Made by a program: the position numbers and the translations under genes. This document shows positions 43,746 to 52,056 of a stretch of 64,000 nucleotides of DNA, one piece after another (the first letter of the stretch is position 1; every line of letters begins with the position of its first letter). This DNA comes from Alphaproteobacteria bacterium AO1-B. GTDB lineage: Bacteria > Pseudomonadota > Alphaproteobacteria > Rhizobiales > Stappiaceae. The stretch spans positions 434,001-498,000 of the forward strand of contig MLAX01000005.1 of NCBI GenBank assembly GCA_001890945.1. The letters are read 5' to 3'. The notes below the pieces were generated by a model, which was given only the letters and a program-made list of their open reading frames with translations, had not been told where the DNA came from and did not search any database.

Positions 43746-45512
43746 ATGGCGGATAGTTTTCTCGGGAACTGGATCTTAAAGCTAAATTCAATACGTGACC
43801 GGATGAGTTTGCGGCAGCAGATCTCGCTGGCGACAGCCGGTTTATGCTTCCTGTCCATTATGGTGGCCGCGATTGTTGCCTCCACCATAGCGCGCCAGGC
43901 AGCCATAGAAGAGACCCGCCAGGATTTGGTTCTGATTGGGCAATCCATGGCCCAGACTCTCGATCAGGACATGTTCAACAGGTTCCGTGAGGTTCGGAAC
44001 ATCGCCGAGCTTGAGTTGTTGCGGCCCGTTTGGCAACGCAACCCTGATGCAATTCGCGACGTTCTGGATCAGTTGCAGCAAAGCCTGCCTGTCTACGCCT
44101 GGGTCGGATTTGCTGCCCCGGATGGCACCGTCATTGCCGCAACGCAAACGATGCTTGAAGGGCAGTCGGTCGCTGAACGCCCTTGGTTTATCAATGGGCT
44201 CACCGGCCCAACGGCTGAGGATGTTCATAAAGCCAAACTGCTCGACAAATTGCTCCGCACATCTGAGGACGAAGAACCGTTTCGATTTGTTGATGTCGCA
44301 ATGCCGGTTCGGGACGAATACGGAATTGTTGCAGGTGTCCTTGGTGCGCATATGAGCTGGTCCTGGGCCTATGAAGCGCAAAGAAAGTTCATGAGCCACA
44401 CTCTTGCAAAGAAGCAACTCGAGATCTTTGTCCTGTCGGAGGATGACGAGGTGCTGGTCGGACAAGAACTCTTGGCCATTGATGAACATAACGTAGACGC
44501 GGAGGTTTTTACCTTTGACGCTGATGCGGCCGACATGCTGACGGTGATGGTTCCGACGCAGGGGTTTTCCGAATATGAGGGCCTTGGATGGAAAGTCGGT
44601 GTCCGTCAGCCAATGGCCGTCGTCACGGCCCAGGCGGATCGTATGGTCCTGATGATTGTGCTGATTGGTTCGGTGATCGCAGTGTTCGCGGCGCTGATAT
44701 CGTGGTTCGTCTCACGAAACCTGTCTAATCCCCTGCTGCAACTCGTTGCAGCCATGGACCAGATTGGCCGGTCTGCAGACGAGGGCGCAGTGCCGCGCCA
44801 AAGCGGATCGCGTGAGGTGTTGCAGCTCTCTGTTGCGATCAGGTCCCTGTTGCGTCGACTCGGCGTCGTGGAAGCCAAGGAGAAAACGGCTCTCGGTCAG
44901 CTGGAAGAGGTTCACAGCGAGTACAAGAAACGGATCCAGACTTCGGAAGAACGCAATCGCCAGCTCGGTGCGGACTTACGCCATCTGAAAACCTTGGCCG
45001 AGCAGGATCCGCTAAGCGGTCTTATGAACCGGCGGGCTTTTCAACCCTTTGCTGATGATGCCTGGTCTACTTTTGATCGGCATCGGCGCGTCTTCAGTGT
45101 CCTGATGATCGATGCCGATCATTTCAAAGCAGTCAATGACACTTACGGCCACCAGATAGGGGATGATGTGATCCGCACGATCGGCCGGATCATCACAGAA
45201 GAAGTTCGCACCACCGACAAGGCCGCACGCTTCGGCGGCGAGGAGTTTGTCCTGCTCCTCCGGGAGAATGATGCAAACGGCGCCTGGGTGCTGGCAGAGC
45301 GGATTCGGCTTCGAATTGCATCAGAGGCGTTTCAGTCGGACCAAGGAACCTTCAATATAACCGTCAGCATCGGGCTTGCCGAAGTGACGGTGTCTGATCG
45401 TGACGTGGAGGACACCATTGCGCGGGCCGATCATGCACTTTATTCGGCCAAGTCCGCAGGTCGCAACCGCGTCGCCGTCGACATGCCGGGTTCCCAAAGC
45501 AAATCCGCCTGA
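43746..45512 (+). CDS. Membrane diguanylate cyclase with extracytoplasmic sensor
   Basis: A 588-residue c-di-GMP synthase. TM1 is at about residues 27-48, followed by a periplasmic dCache-like sensor, TM2 at about 300-320 (LMIVLIGSVIAVFAALISWFV), a HAMP-like linker, a coiled coil and a C-terminal GGDEF domain. The active site reads GGEEF (497-501) and an inhibitory I-site RTTD (488-491) lies five residues before it, so both activity and product inhibition are expected. The ligand sensed is unknown. It lies alone between the ecm terminator and a small gene. Confidence 0.92.
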   Translation: MADSFLGNWILKLNSIRDRMSLRQQISLATAGLCFLSIMVAAIVASTIARQAAIEETRQDLVLIGQSMAQTLDQDMFNRFREVRNIAELELLRPVWQRNPDAIRDVLDQLQQSLPVYAWVGFAAPDGTVIAATQTMLEGQSVAERPWFINGLTGPTAEDVHKAKLLDKLLRTSEDEEPFRFVDVAMPVRDEYGIVAGVLGAHMSWSWAYEAQRKFMSHTLAKKQLEIFVLSEDDEVLVGQELLAIDEHNVDAEVFTFDADAADMLTVMVPTQGFSEYEGLGWKVGVRQPMAVVTAQADRMVLMIVLIGSVIAVFAALISWFVSRNLSNPLLQLVAAMDQIGRSADEGAVPRQSGSREVLQLSVAIRSLLRRLGVVEAKEKTALGQLEEVHSEYKKRIQTSEERNRQLGADLRHLKTLAEQDPLSGLMNRRAFQPFADDAWSTFDRHRRVFSVLMIDADHFKAVNDTYGHQIGDDVIRTIGRIITEEVRTTDKAARFGGEEFVLLLRENDANGAWVLAERIRLRIASEAFQSDQGTFNITVSIGLAEVTVSDRDVEDTIARADHALYSAKSAGRNRVAVDMPGSQSKSA

Positions 45513-45535
45513 GACCAAAAACAAATCTGTCTCAT

Positions 45536-45556
45536 GTGTTTACCCTTCGTAAACAC
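45536..45556. promoter_or_regulatory. Palindrome GTGTTTAC-N5-GTAAACAC
   Basis: Perfect 8-bp arms (45536-45543 and 45549-45556) downstream of the diguanylate cyclase and 75 bp upstream of the small gene at 45631. No U-tract follows, so an operator is likelier than a terminator. The half-site GTTTAC also occurs in the tetR-ior region, but there in the opposite arm order. Confidence 0.45.
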
Positions 45557-45630
45557 TTGTTAACCGTTCGCGGTGATACTCTAGGAATTCCGCCAGAAGG
45601 CGGTTAATCTGTGAAGGCCAGGAGGCCGAA

Positions 45631-46011
45631 ATGGCGACGACGATTGAAAGGCCCATCGCGGCCCAGGTCGTGGCGCATGCGACAGAGTATCCCGCGGACC
45701 GGGACGGTGATAGCACCGGATATGGCCGCGACAAAAAGCGTACCGCAGAGCGCCAGGATCAAGATACCGGTTCCTCGACTGAAGACCCGGCCGTTCTCAT
45801 TGACGATCAGCACACTGTAGATCATACCCTTGACGGGATTGCTGCCTACAAGGCGGCAGCTCTTGAAGTTCTGGAGCCTGGCGTTGATCACGGACCTGTT
45901 CATCCGTTGCCCGGACCGGTCGACAAAGTGCCGCCGCAAAATGTCAGGCATGCCTATGAAGATCACCCGGACGGTGAAGAGCCACCGCACGCAGTAAATG
46001 TCGCGACCTGA
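45631..46011 (+). CDS. Small hydrophilic protein of unknown function
   Basis: A 126-residue protein, rich in Asp, Glu, His, Pro and Ala, with no hydrophobic segment and probably largely disordered. The strongest support is a textbook AGGAGG (45618-45623) placed seven bases before the ATG. It matches no family I know. A 128-codon frame on the other strand (45604-45990) lacks such a site and is rejected. A palindrome at 45536-45556 may control it. It lies between the diguanylate cyclase and sbtA. Confidence 0.5.
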   Translation: MATTIERPIAAQVVAHATEYPADRDGDSTGYGRDKKRTAERQDQDTGSSTEDPAVLIDDQHTVDHTLDGIAAYKAAALEVLEPGVDHGPVHPLPGPVDKVPPQNVRHAYEDHPDGEEPPHAVNVAT

Positions 46012-46165
46012 GCCGCGTAAGGCTTAGTCAATCGGGTGCAATCAGTGCTGTTTTTCCTTGAAATCCGCCGGGAAACGTCTCATACCGCGCGGCGTAGGTG
46101 ATCCTACGTATTTTTGAGCGTGTCGGTTGGCTCGCGAAAATCAGATCAAGCAGGGGCGGCCAGAG

Positions 46166-47161
46166 GTGATCGAAACAATTCTTGGATTGGCGGCGCAAAA
46201 CCTTTTGTCGCCTATCATCTTGTTTTTTGCGCTTGGTTTGGGAGCGGCATTCGTCCGCTCCGACCTGACGATCCCGGAAGCGGCCGCCAAATCCCTGTCG
46301 ATCTATTTGCTCTTTGCGATTGGCTTCAAGGGCGGGGTGAGTGTCAGTGCGCACGGGATTGATGCGACCTTGATCCTGTCGCTGGTGGCCGGTCTGATAC
46401 TGTCGTTCGCGCTGCCGTTCCTGGCGTTTGCTCTTTTGCGTGGCATGACACGGTTGAGCACGGTGGATGCGGCTGCTGTCGCTGGTCACTACGGCTCAAT
46501 CTCGATTGTGACATTTGTCGCGGCAACGTCGGTTCTGCAGAGCCAGGGCATTGCCAGCGAAGGCTATTTGGTGGCTGTGGCCGCTGTGATGGAAGCGCCG
46601 GCCATTTTGTCCGCGCTCTGGATCGTTGCGCGGTTCTCTTCAAGCGCGGAAGCCAAGGAACGTGAACAGGACACGCAGGGCCTGTGGCGTGAGATCTTAC
46701 TCAATGGCTCCATTGTGCTGTTGGTTGGGTCGTTCCTGATCGGTTTCCTAACCGGCGAAGACGGCCTCAAGGAAATCGAAAGTTTCATTGTTTCGCCGTT
46801 CAAAGGCGTGCTCTGCCTTTTCCTCCTCGACATGGGTCTTGTCGCGGGGCGTGGTTTGCGGGCCAGCGCCCACCAACTGCGTCCGGGCTTGATCAGTTTC
46901 GGCATCCTGATGCCGATGCTGGGATCGGCGGCCGGATTGATCGCCGCCAGCCTGATCGGTCTGTCGACCGGTGGGGCAGTTCTTTTGATGACCTTGAGCG
47001 CGTCTGCTTCCTATATCGCGGTGCCTGCGGCCATGCGTGTTGCCTTGCCCGAGGCCAATCCGTCTATTTATCTCACAATGTCGCTTGGAATAACCTTTCC
47101 ATTCAACCTGACACTTGGCATACCGCTGTACTTAAGTGTCGCGCAGGCAGTGGGGGGATAA
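46166..47161 (+). CDS. sbtA: SbtA-type sodium-dependent bicarbonate transporter
   Basis: A 331-residue integral membrane protein of the SbtA family (about ten transmembrane helices), known from cyanobacteria as a high-affinity Na+/HCO3- symporter. Family-like segments include FFALGLGAAFVRSDLTIPEA, AIGFKGGV, GHYGSISIVTF and MEAPAI. The start was set at GTG 46166; TTG 46127 is an alternative. The PII-like gene sbtB follows after 3 bp, and a carbonic anhydrase gene after that, which strengthens the assignment to inorganic-carbon uptake. Confidence 0.88.
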   Translation: MIETILGLAAQNLLSPIILFFALGLGAAFVRSDLTIPEAAAKSLSIYLLFAIGFKGGVSVSAHGIDATLILSLVAGLILSFALPFLAFALLRGMTRLSTVDAAAVAGHYGSISIVTFVAATSVLQSQGIASEGYLVAVAAVMEAPAILSALWIVARFSSSAEAKEREQDTQGLWREILLNGSIVLLVGSFLIGFLTGEDGLKEIESFIVSPFKGVLCLFLLDMGLVAGRGLRASAHQLRPGLISFGILMPMLGSAAGLIAASLIGLSTGGAVLLMTLSASASYIAVPAAMRVALPEANPSIYLTMSLGITFPFNLTLGIPLYLSVAQAVGG

Positions 47162-47164
47162 GCC

Positions 47165-47476
47165 ATGGAAATGAAACAGGCCAAGCGGGTCGAGATCACG
47201 ATCGAAGCGCCGATGGAAACGCGTTTGACCAACGCGCTCGACCGAGCAGGGGTCACCGGCTACACGATTTTGCCGGTGCTTGGGGGCAGTGGCCGGTCAG
47301 GCCGGTGGAGCCGCGAGGGACAGGTGTCCCGCGCCGGCGGCATGGTTTCGATCATTTGCATTATCCGTCCGGAACGCCTGGATGAGCTCTTGGAAGCTGC
47401 ATTTGGCGTGGTTGAACGCCACATCGGCGTCGTCTGCGTGTCCGATTGTCAGGTCCTGCGCGCCGAGCGCTTCTAA
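47165..47476 (+). CDS. sbtB: SbtB-like PII-family regulator
   Basis: A 103-residue trimeric-PII-type protein with the ferredoxin-like core (KRVEITIEAPMETRLTNALD, GVTGYTILPVLGGSG, MVSIICIIRPERLDELLEAAF). SbtB binds adenine nucleotides, including cAMP in cyanobacteria, and blocks SbtA. The C-terminal CGPxGC redox loop of some cyanobacterial SbtB proteins is absent here; the protein ends CQVLRAERF. Direct 3-bp linkage with sbtA supports the pairing. Confidence 0.85.
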   Translation: MEMKQAKRVEITIEAPMETRLTNALDRAGVTGYTILPVLGGSGRSGRWSREGQVSRAGGMVSIICIIRPERLDELLEAAFGVVERHIGVVCVSDCQVLRAERF

Positions 47477-47609
47477 GATCCCAGCACTCCAGACATTTAG
47501 CCACTTTTGCTGAGGGCGTGTACGTACTTCCCCTGATTGGGCGCGCTTAAGTGATCCCGTAAAACTGTTGGACTGCACTGCGTGCGCCAATGCTCAGGAG
47601 ATCACGGCG

Positions 47610-48284
47610 ATGGCATTCCCATCCGAATTGCTCAACGGATACAGCCGTTATCTGAACAAGGGCTTCGTGCGCCATAAGGAAATCCAGGAACATCTTGCGA
47701 TCTACGGGCAAACGCCGGAAGTCATGGTGGTGTCTTGCTGCGACAGCCGTGTAACCCCGGAAGGTATTTTCGGCGCAGGCCCGGGCGAGTTGTTTGTTGT
47801 GCGCAATGTTGCCAATCTCGTACCGCCGTTCGAAGCAACCGAAGGCCAGCACGGCACAAGCGCGGCCATCGAATATGGCGTGACCGGTCTTCACGTGAAG
47901 CACATCGTGGTCATGGGCCACTGCAAGTGCGGAGGCATCCAGGCCTTCCGCGAAAGCGCCAATCAGGATCATGCACAGAAGGGCTTCATTGGACGCTGGA
48001 TCAAGCTTCTGGAACCTGCAGCGATCTCAATGGCATGTATGCCGGTCGACAAGATCGAAGACCCGCAGCTGGCCATGGAATATGCTGGCGTGCGGCAATC
48101 CCTAAAGAACTTGATGACCTTCCCATTCGTCAAAGAGGCGGTTGAGCGGGGAGAGCTGCAGCTGCATGGCGCCTGGTTCGACATCGGGTCTGCGGAACTG
48201 CGGGTGATGGATCCGGTCACAGAGCGTTTTGAAACCGCAGACGGCCCGGAAGCCTTGCCAATCCCGACGGTCGCCGCTGAATAG
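47610..48284 (+). CDS. Beta-class carbonic anhydrase
   Basis: Interconverts CO2 and HCO3-. The 224-residue protein shows the zinc and catalytic residues of the beta class: Cys43-x-Asp45-x-Arg47 (SCCDSRV) and His104-x-x-Cys107 (GHCKCGG). No signal peptide, so cytoplasmic. AGGAG nine bases before ATG 47610 supports the start; a form from 47568 adds 14 residues without support. It lies 133 bp after sbtB on the same strand and probably works with bicarbonate uptake. Confidence 0.94.
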   Translation: MAFPSELLNGYSRYLNKGFVRHKEIQEHLAIYGQTPEVMVVSCCDSRVTPEGIFGAGPGELFVVRNVANLVPPFEATEGQHGTSAAIEYGVTGLHVKHIVVMGHCKCGGIQAFRESANQDHAQKGFIGRWIKLLEPAAISMACMPVDKIEDPQLAMEYAGVRQSLKNLMTFPFVKEAVERGELQLHGAWFDIGSAELRVMDPVTERFETADGPEALPIPTVAAE

Positions 48285-48371
48285 TGCGGGTTGCTTGATT
48301 GGGCCTAGTCGGCTGAGCAGTTTTTTGGCATCAAGCGGTTCCAATTCTGATACCTGCTCCAGGGCCTTCCC

Positions 48372-48875
48372 ATGACAACTGAAATTGCGATTTACCAGCG
48401 TCTTGCCAAGTACAACACCTGGATGACGGAAAAAGCCTATGTGGCCGCGGACAAGATGAGCGATGCGGATCGCAGGGAGGACCGCGGAGCTTTCTTCAAA
48501 TCCGTTCATTCCACGCTCAATCATCTTCTCTTTGGTGATCGCGCGTGGATGCGCCACTTCACGGGCCGGGATTACCAGGTCGGCGGGATGGGCGTTGATA
48601 TCTTTGAGGATTACGAAGCCCTCAAGGCCGCGCATTTCGAGATCTGCGCCGACATTGAAGAGTTTGCCGGTGGACTGACATCCGAATGGCTGGCCGGAAA
48701 CCTGGAATGGACCAGTCGCAGTGACGGTCAGACCCGGACCCGGCCGCGTTGGCTGTGCCTGACGCACATGTTCAATCACCAGACCCACCATCGGGGCCAG
48801 CTGTCCACGCTTTACATGCAGGCCGGGATCGACATTGGCAAAACGGATCTGCCGTTCATGCCGGATCTGATGTAG
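48372..48875 (+). CDS. DinB family four-helix protein
   Basis: A 167-residue DinB-like protein with the characteristic three-histidine metal site: His in SVHSTLNHLL and the pair in FNHQTHHRGQL. DinB-fold proteins include metal-dependent thiol transferases, but the target here is unknown. It lies 87 bp after the carbonic anhydrase gene on the same strand; a functional link is not implied. Confidence 0.85.
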   Translation: MTTEIAIYQRLAKYNTWMTEKAYVAADKMSDADRREDRGAFFKSVHSTLNHLLFGDRAWMRHFTGRDYQVGGMGVDIFEDYEALKAAHFEICADIEEFAGGLTSEWLAGNLEWTSRSDGQTRTRPRWLCLTHMFNHQTHHRGQLSTLYMQAGIDIGKTDLPFMPDLM

Positions 48876-48906
48876 TTGACGTGGGTTCCGTCAGCCCCGG
48901 GTTTTC

Positions 48907-49815
48907 TCAGTGCTGACGGAACCGGTCAAGGTCTTTGAACAAGAGGTCGAGAAACTTTCGGACACGTGGTTCAAGGTGTTTCCTTTGCGGATACAGCGCG
49001 AGTATAGGAATGGACCCGCAGGACACGCTTGGTAGAACCGTTTCCAGTTGACCATCCGCCAGTTCGTTTTCGACAAGCAGCCGTGGCAGGAGAGCGATTC
49101 CCAAACCGGCCAGACCGGCATCTCGCAACGCGCTGGCATTGTCGACACGAAGGCGGGAGTGGCCGGATACGCGGGTCCAAATGCCCTCTTCTTCACTCAG
49201 ATGCCAGCCCTGCCTTTCCGGATGTGTTCCAAAATATAGGAGATCCAGCGGTCCAAGCTGTTCGATGGATTGGGGTCGAGTGCGATCAGCGAAATAGCTT
49301 GGTGCGGCGCACAGCACTGCTCGATCAATCAACAGTGTCCGCATGATCAGTCCCTGGTCCGGTTCGGTGACACCGATCCGAATGGCCAGGTCATAATTAT
49401 CAGCAACGACGTTTTCGACGCGATCTGAGAAACTGATTTCGACCTGGATGTCAGGCCAATCCCTAAGGTAACGCTGAACGGTCGGTAACAGGAGTTTTCG
49501 CCCCATCGCTCCAGGGGCAGCGATGCGCAAGGTGCCTCGGGGTGTGCCGGCGGAATGTTGCAATGTGGTTTCTGTTTCTTCGATTGCAGCGCGTATTTGC
49601 ATTCCGTGCCGATAAAGGTCCTCTCCTTCCGGTGTTAGGGACATCGCCCGGGTTGTTCGGTTGAGCAGGCGGGTTCCATAGTGATCTTCAAGTCGCGCAA
49701 TTGCCTTACCTGCTGTTGAGCGGGTGAGACCAAACGCTTTTCCTCCGCCGACAAAACTGTTCTTATCGACAACCGACATGAAAATCAGAATGTCATTGAC
49801 CCGCGATCCAATCAT
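48907..49815 (-). CDS. LysR family regulator
   Basis: A 302-residue LysR-type regulator: N-terminal winged helix (NSFVGGGKAFGLTRSTAGKAIARLE) and a periplasmic-binding-protein-like effector domain. It is divergent from a Rid-family gene at 49920, with an inverted repeat TTTCGT-N7-ACGAAA (49841-49859) next to its start codon. Control of the Rid gene is the most economical inference. Confidence 0.9.
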   Translation of the reverse strand: MIGSRVNDILIFMSVVDKNSFVGGGKAFGLTRSTAGKAIARLEDHYGTRLLNRTTRAMSLTPEGEDLYRHGMQIRAAIEETETTLQHSAGTPRGTLRIAAPGAMGRKLLLPTVQRYLRDWPDIQVEISFSDRVENVVADNYDLAIRIGVTEPDQGLIMRTLLIDRAVLCAAPSYFADRTRPQSIEQLGPLDLLYFGTHPERQGWHLSEEEGIWTRVSGHSRLRVDNASALRDAGLAGLGIALLPRLLVENELADGQLETVLPSVSCGSIPILALYPQRKHLEPRVRKFLDLLFKDLDRFRQH

Positions 49816-49840
49816 TTCTACCTGCTATTTGGCGAAAAAA

Positions 49841-49859
49841 TTTCGTTACTATTACGAAA
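49841..49859. promoter_or_regulatory. Putative LysR-type binding site
   Basis: TTTCGT (49841-49846), 7-nt spacer, ACGAAA (49854-49859), in the 104-bp spacer between the divergent lysR and Rid-family genes. Confidence 0.5.
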
Positions 49860-49919
49860 ATAGATCGCTAATGCAATCGCGTAAAGAGAAGCCCAATCTC
49901 AAAAGCAAAGGGTTTCCAA

Positions 49920-50324
49920 ATGTCCAACACACTTCAGCGCCTAAACCCAATCGACCTGCCTGATGCCGGCAAAATCGGATATTCGCAGATTTCAATTGTC
50001 GAACCGAAGCGACTTGCTTTTGTTTCTGGCCAAGTTGCCTGGAGTGCCGATGTAGCACCAACCCCTGCGGCATTTTCCGAACAAACCGCTCTTGTGGTTA
50101 GAAACCTGGAACGGGCCTTGGAGGCGATTGGTTCGACGCCCCATGACATTGTTCAAATGCGGATTTATGTTACTGATCTGACGAACGAAACGCTGTCCGA
50201 GGCCATTAAGCATCTCACTGTGTTTCTTGACGGTGCGCGTCCGAGCCTCACGGGAATTGGCGTTGCGAAACTCGCCAGCCCAGACTTACAAATCGAAATT
50301 GAGATGGTGGTGCAGGCAGCGTAG
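49920..50324 (+). CDS. Rid (YjgF/YER057c) family protein without the usual Arg
   Basis: A 134-residue trimer-forming Rid-family protein. In RidA the substrate-binding Arg lies in a PARS/RPART-like segment near the C terminus; here that segment reads RPSLTGIGVAKL, with Leu at the expected Arg position. It therefore probably belongs to a Rid subgroup without general imine deaminase activity. It is divergent from a LysR-type regulator. Its substrate is unknown. Confidence 0.85.
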   Translation: MSNTLQRLNPIDLPDAGKIGYSQISIVEPKRLAFVSGQVAWSADVAPTPAAFSEQTALVVRNLERALEAIGSTPHDIVQMRIYVTDLTNETLSEAIKHLTVFLDGARPSLTGIGVAKLASPDLQIEIEMVVQAA

Positions 50325-50338
50325 GCGCCTTCGCGACG

Positions 50339-51232
50339 TTAACTCGCAAACAGCAACGCGCTTCCAATAACGACCAGACCGGCACCGGCCCAGGCGCCAA
50401 GGGCCGGAATTTCCTTGGTTCGCCACCAGAGCATCGGCAGCATCAGGGCGGGTGTTGTCGCTGACAGGGTTGCGATGATGCCAACTTCACCGCCTGACAG
50501 CGCGAACAGGATCAGCGTCATGCCGACGCCCATGCCGAGAAAACCGGAAAGCGCGATCAGGCCAACGAGGGACGGGGTAAACCGGCCTGCCGGTTTCACC
50601 CAGGAGACCGGAAGGCGGGTCAATGCCAGAAGGCAGAGCGCAGCCATGCCGACGCGAAGGCTGGAGGCGGCAACCGGATCGGCGCCGGTTTCCATCACCG
50701 GCCGGGCGATCAACGAGCCGATGGACTGCGACAGGGCAGCGGCCAGTCCCAGCAAGACGCCGGCCCACAGCGGCCCGCGAATGCTTTCCCACTGGTGCAG
50801 CTGGGATTTGCGTTTGCCGAAGCGGATGGCCAGCAACACGCCGCTGAAGGTGATGAGAATTCCGAGGATCTGTGTGACCGTCAGGTCTTCGTTCAAGAGC
50901 AGCCAGCCGAGGATTGCCGACATCGGCGCATTCAGCGAAAACAGCATCGCTGTGCGGCGCGGGCCCATGCGGTTCAGCGTCAGGAAAAGCGCCGTGTCGC
51001 CCATGAAGATCCCGATCACGCCGGAGAGCATCAGAGGGACAACATGGTCGGAGCTGATTGATCCCCAACCGGTGGTGAGCGCCACCCAGGCAATCAGCAT
51101 CAGCGCGACGAGCACCATGCGGGTGCAGTTAAAGGCAATCGCACCCAAGTGCTGCGCCGGCCCAGCCGATATCAAGCCGGTTAGAGCCCAGAGGGCGGCG
51201 GCACCAAGAGCGGCAGCTTCATAGACGAACAT
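50339..51232 (-). CDS. EamA/DMT family transporter
   Basis: A 297-residue membrane protein with about ten transmembrane helices and two EamA repeats (about residues 4-137 and 155-295). Drug/metabolite superfamily exporters of this size move amino acids or other small metabolites. It lies 5 bp downstream of the tenA-like gene on the same strand, so the two are probably one operon, which could point to a thiamine-related metabolite, but this is weak evidence. Confidence 0.87.
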   Translation of the reverse strand: MFVYEAAALGAAALWALTGLISAGPAQHLGAIAFNCTRMVLVALMLIAWVALTTGWGSISSDHVVPLMLSGVIGIFMGDTALFLTLNRMGPRRTAMLFSLNAPMSAILGWLLLNEDLTVTQILGILITFSGVLLAIRFGKRKSQLHQWESIRGPLWAGVLLGLAAALSQSIGSLIARPVMETGADPVAASSLRVGMAALCLLALTRLPVSWVKPAGRFTPSLVGLIALSGFLGMGVGMTLILFALSGGEVGIIATLSATTPALMLPMLWWRTKEIPALGAWAGAGLVVIGSALLFAS

Positions 51233-51237
51233 TCTCT

Positions 51238-51978
51238 TTAAGACCGCGCGGCAAGATCAGCCGGAAGAGCTGCTTCGCCCGTCCAGGCCGCGTCAAAAAA
51301 CGCCGTTTCAAGCCTGCTCATGCGGGTAAAGATCACTGCCAGCCGCTCCTGTTCATCTGCGCCAAGCGAGCCGCCAACGGCATCCATCTCTTCGCGGATC
51401 CAGTTGACGAAACTCACAAAACCCTCGACCGCATGCAAATCGATCCATTCGGCGAGATAGAAGTGTTGCGGGCGTGGCTTTTGTGCTTCGCGCAAACCCC
51501 AGGTCAGATAGCACCACTCGGCGCACAGGAGGCAGGCCAGGCCCTCGGCATAGGTGCCTTTGCCGGAGGAGGTGAGAAGCAGCTCCGCGAACGCTCGGGT
51601 CACTGGACCTTGAGCGGCTGTTTCATAGACGGAAGGAGATACGCCAAGCGCCTCGAAAGAGCGCAGGAAATAGTCGTTTTCCTCCGACGTCAGCAAAGCC
51701 AGAAAACCAGACATGCGGGCTTTGGAGCGCATGGAGGGCGCTTTGGCGACAAGATATCCGAGTGTCGAAGCGAGATCGGTGATGAAGGTATAGTCTTCAA
51801 TCAGATACCGGGCATAGGCGTCATCCGGCATGCTGCCGTCGCCGATGGCCTTGGTGAAGGCATGACCGGTGGCGGCGCTCCAGTGCGGTTCGGCGCGGGC
51901 GGCAAGCCAGTCGGTAAACCGGGCATCGGGTTTGGTTGTCAGGAAATCCTGATAGGATCCGGAAAAAGCCTCGGGCAT
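51238..51978 (-). CDS. tenA: TenA/thiaminase II family protein with unusual active-site segment
   Basis: A 246-residue all-helical TenA-fold protein. AAGGAG lies nine bases before the ATG. TenA enzymes hydrolyse aminomethyl-pyrimidine thiamine breakdown products for salvage. In classical TenA the nucleophile lies in a segment like LLPCYWLY; here the segment is LLCAEWCYLTWG, so the Cys is shifted and an Ala seems to hold its place, with a nearby Glu. Activity is therefore uncertain and it may belong to a divergent TenA group. It is followed at once by an EamA transporter. Confidence 0.8.
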   Translation of the reverse strand: MPEAFSGSYQDFLTTKPDARFTDWLAARAEPHWSAATGHAFTKAIGDGSMPDDAYARYLIEDYTFITDLASTLGYLVAKAPSMRSKARMSGFLALLTSEENDYFLRSFEALGVSPSVYETAAQGPVTRAFAELLLTSSGKGTYAEGLACLLCAEWCYLTWGLREAQKPRPQHFYLAEWIDLHAVEGFVSFVNWIREEMDAVGGSLGADEQERLAVIFTRMSRLETAFFDAAWTGEAALPADLAARS

Positions 51979-52019
51979 GGTGCCGGGCTCCTTGTTTTGA
52001 AAATTGCTGGCGGGAGAAT

Positions 52020-52045
52020 AAAAAACGGGCGCCGAATGGCGCCCG
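52020..52045 (-). terminator. Rho-independent terminator of asd
   Basis: CGGGCGCC (52026-52033), loop GAAT, GGCGCCCG (52038-52045). On the minus strand it is followed by six T residues, 11 bp after the asd stop codon. Confidence 0.9.
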
Positions 52046-52056
52046 CTTAAGAAGGA

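Noticed and set aside
45604..45990. 128-codon minus-strand frame opposite the small gene at 45631
   Set aside because: It contains hydrophobic stretches but lacks a ribosome-binding site, whereas the plus-strand frame has AGGAGG at ideal spacing.
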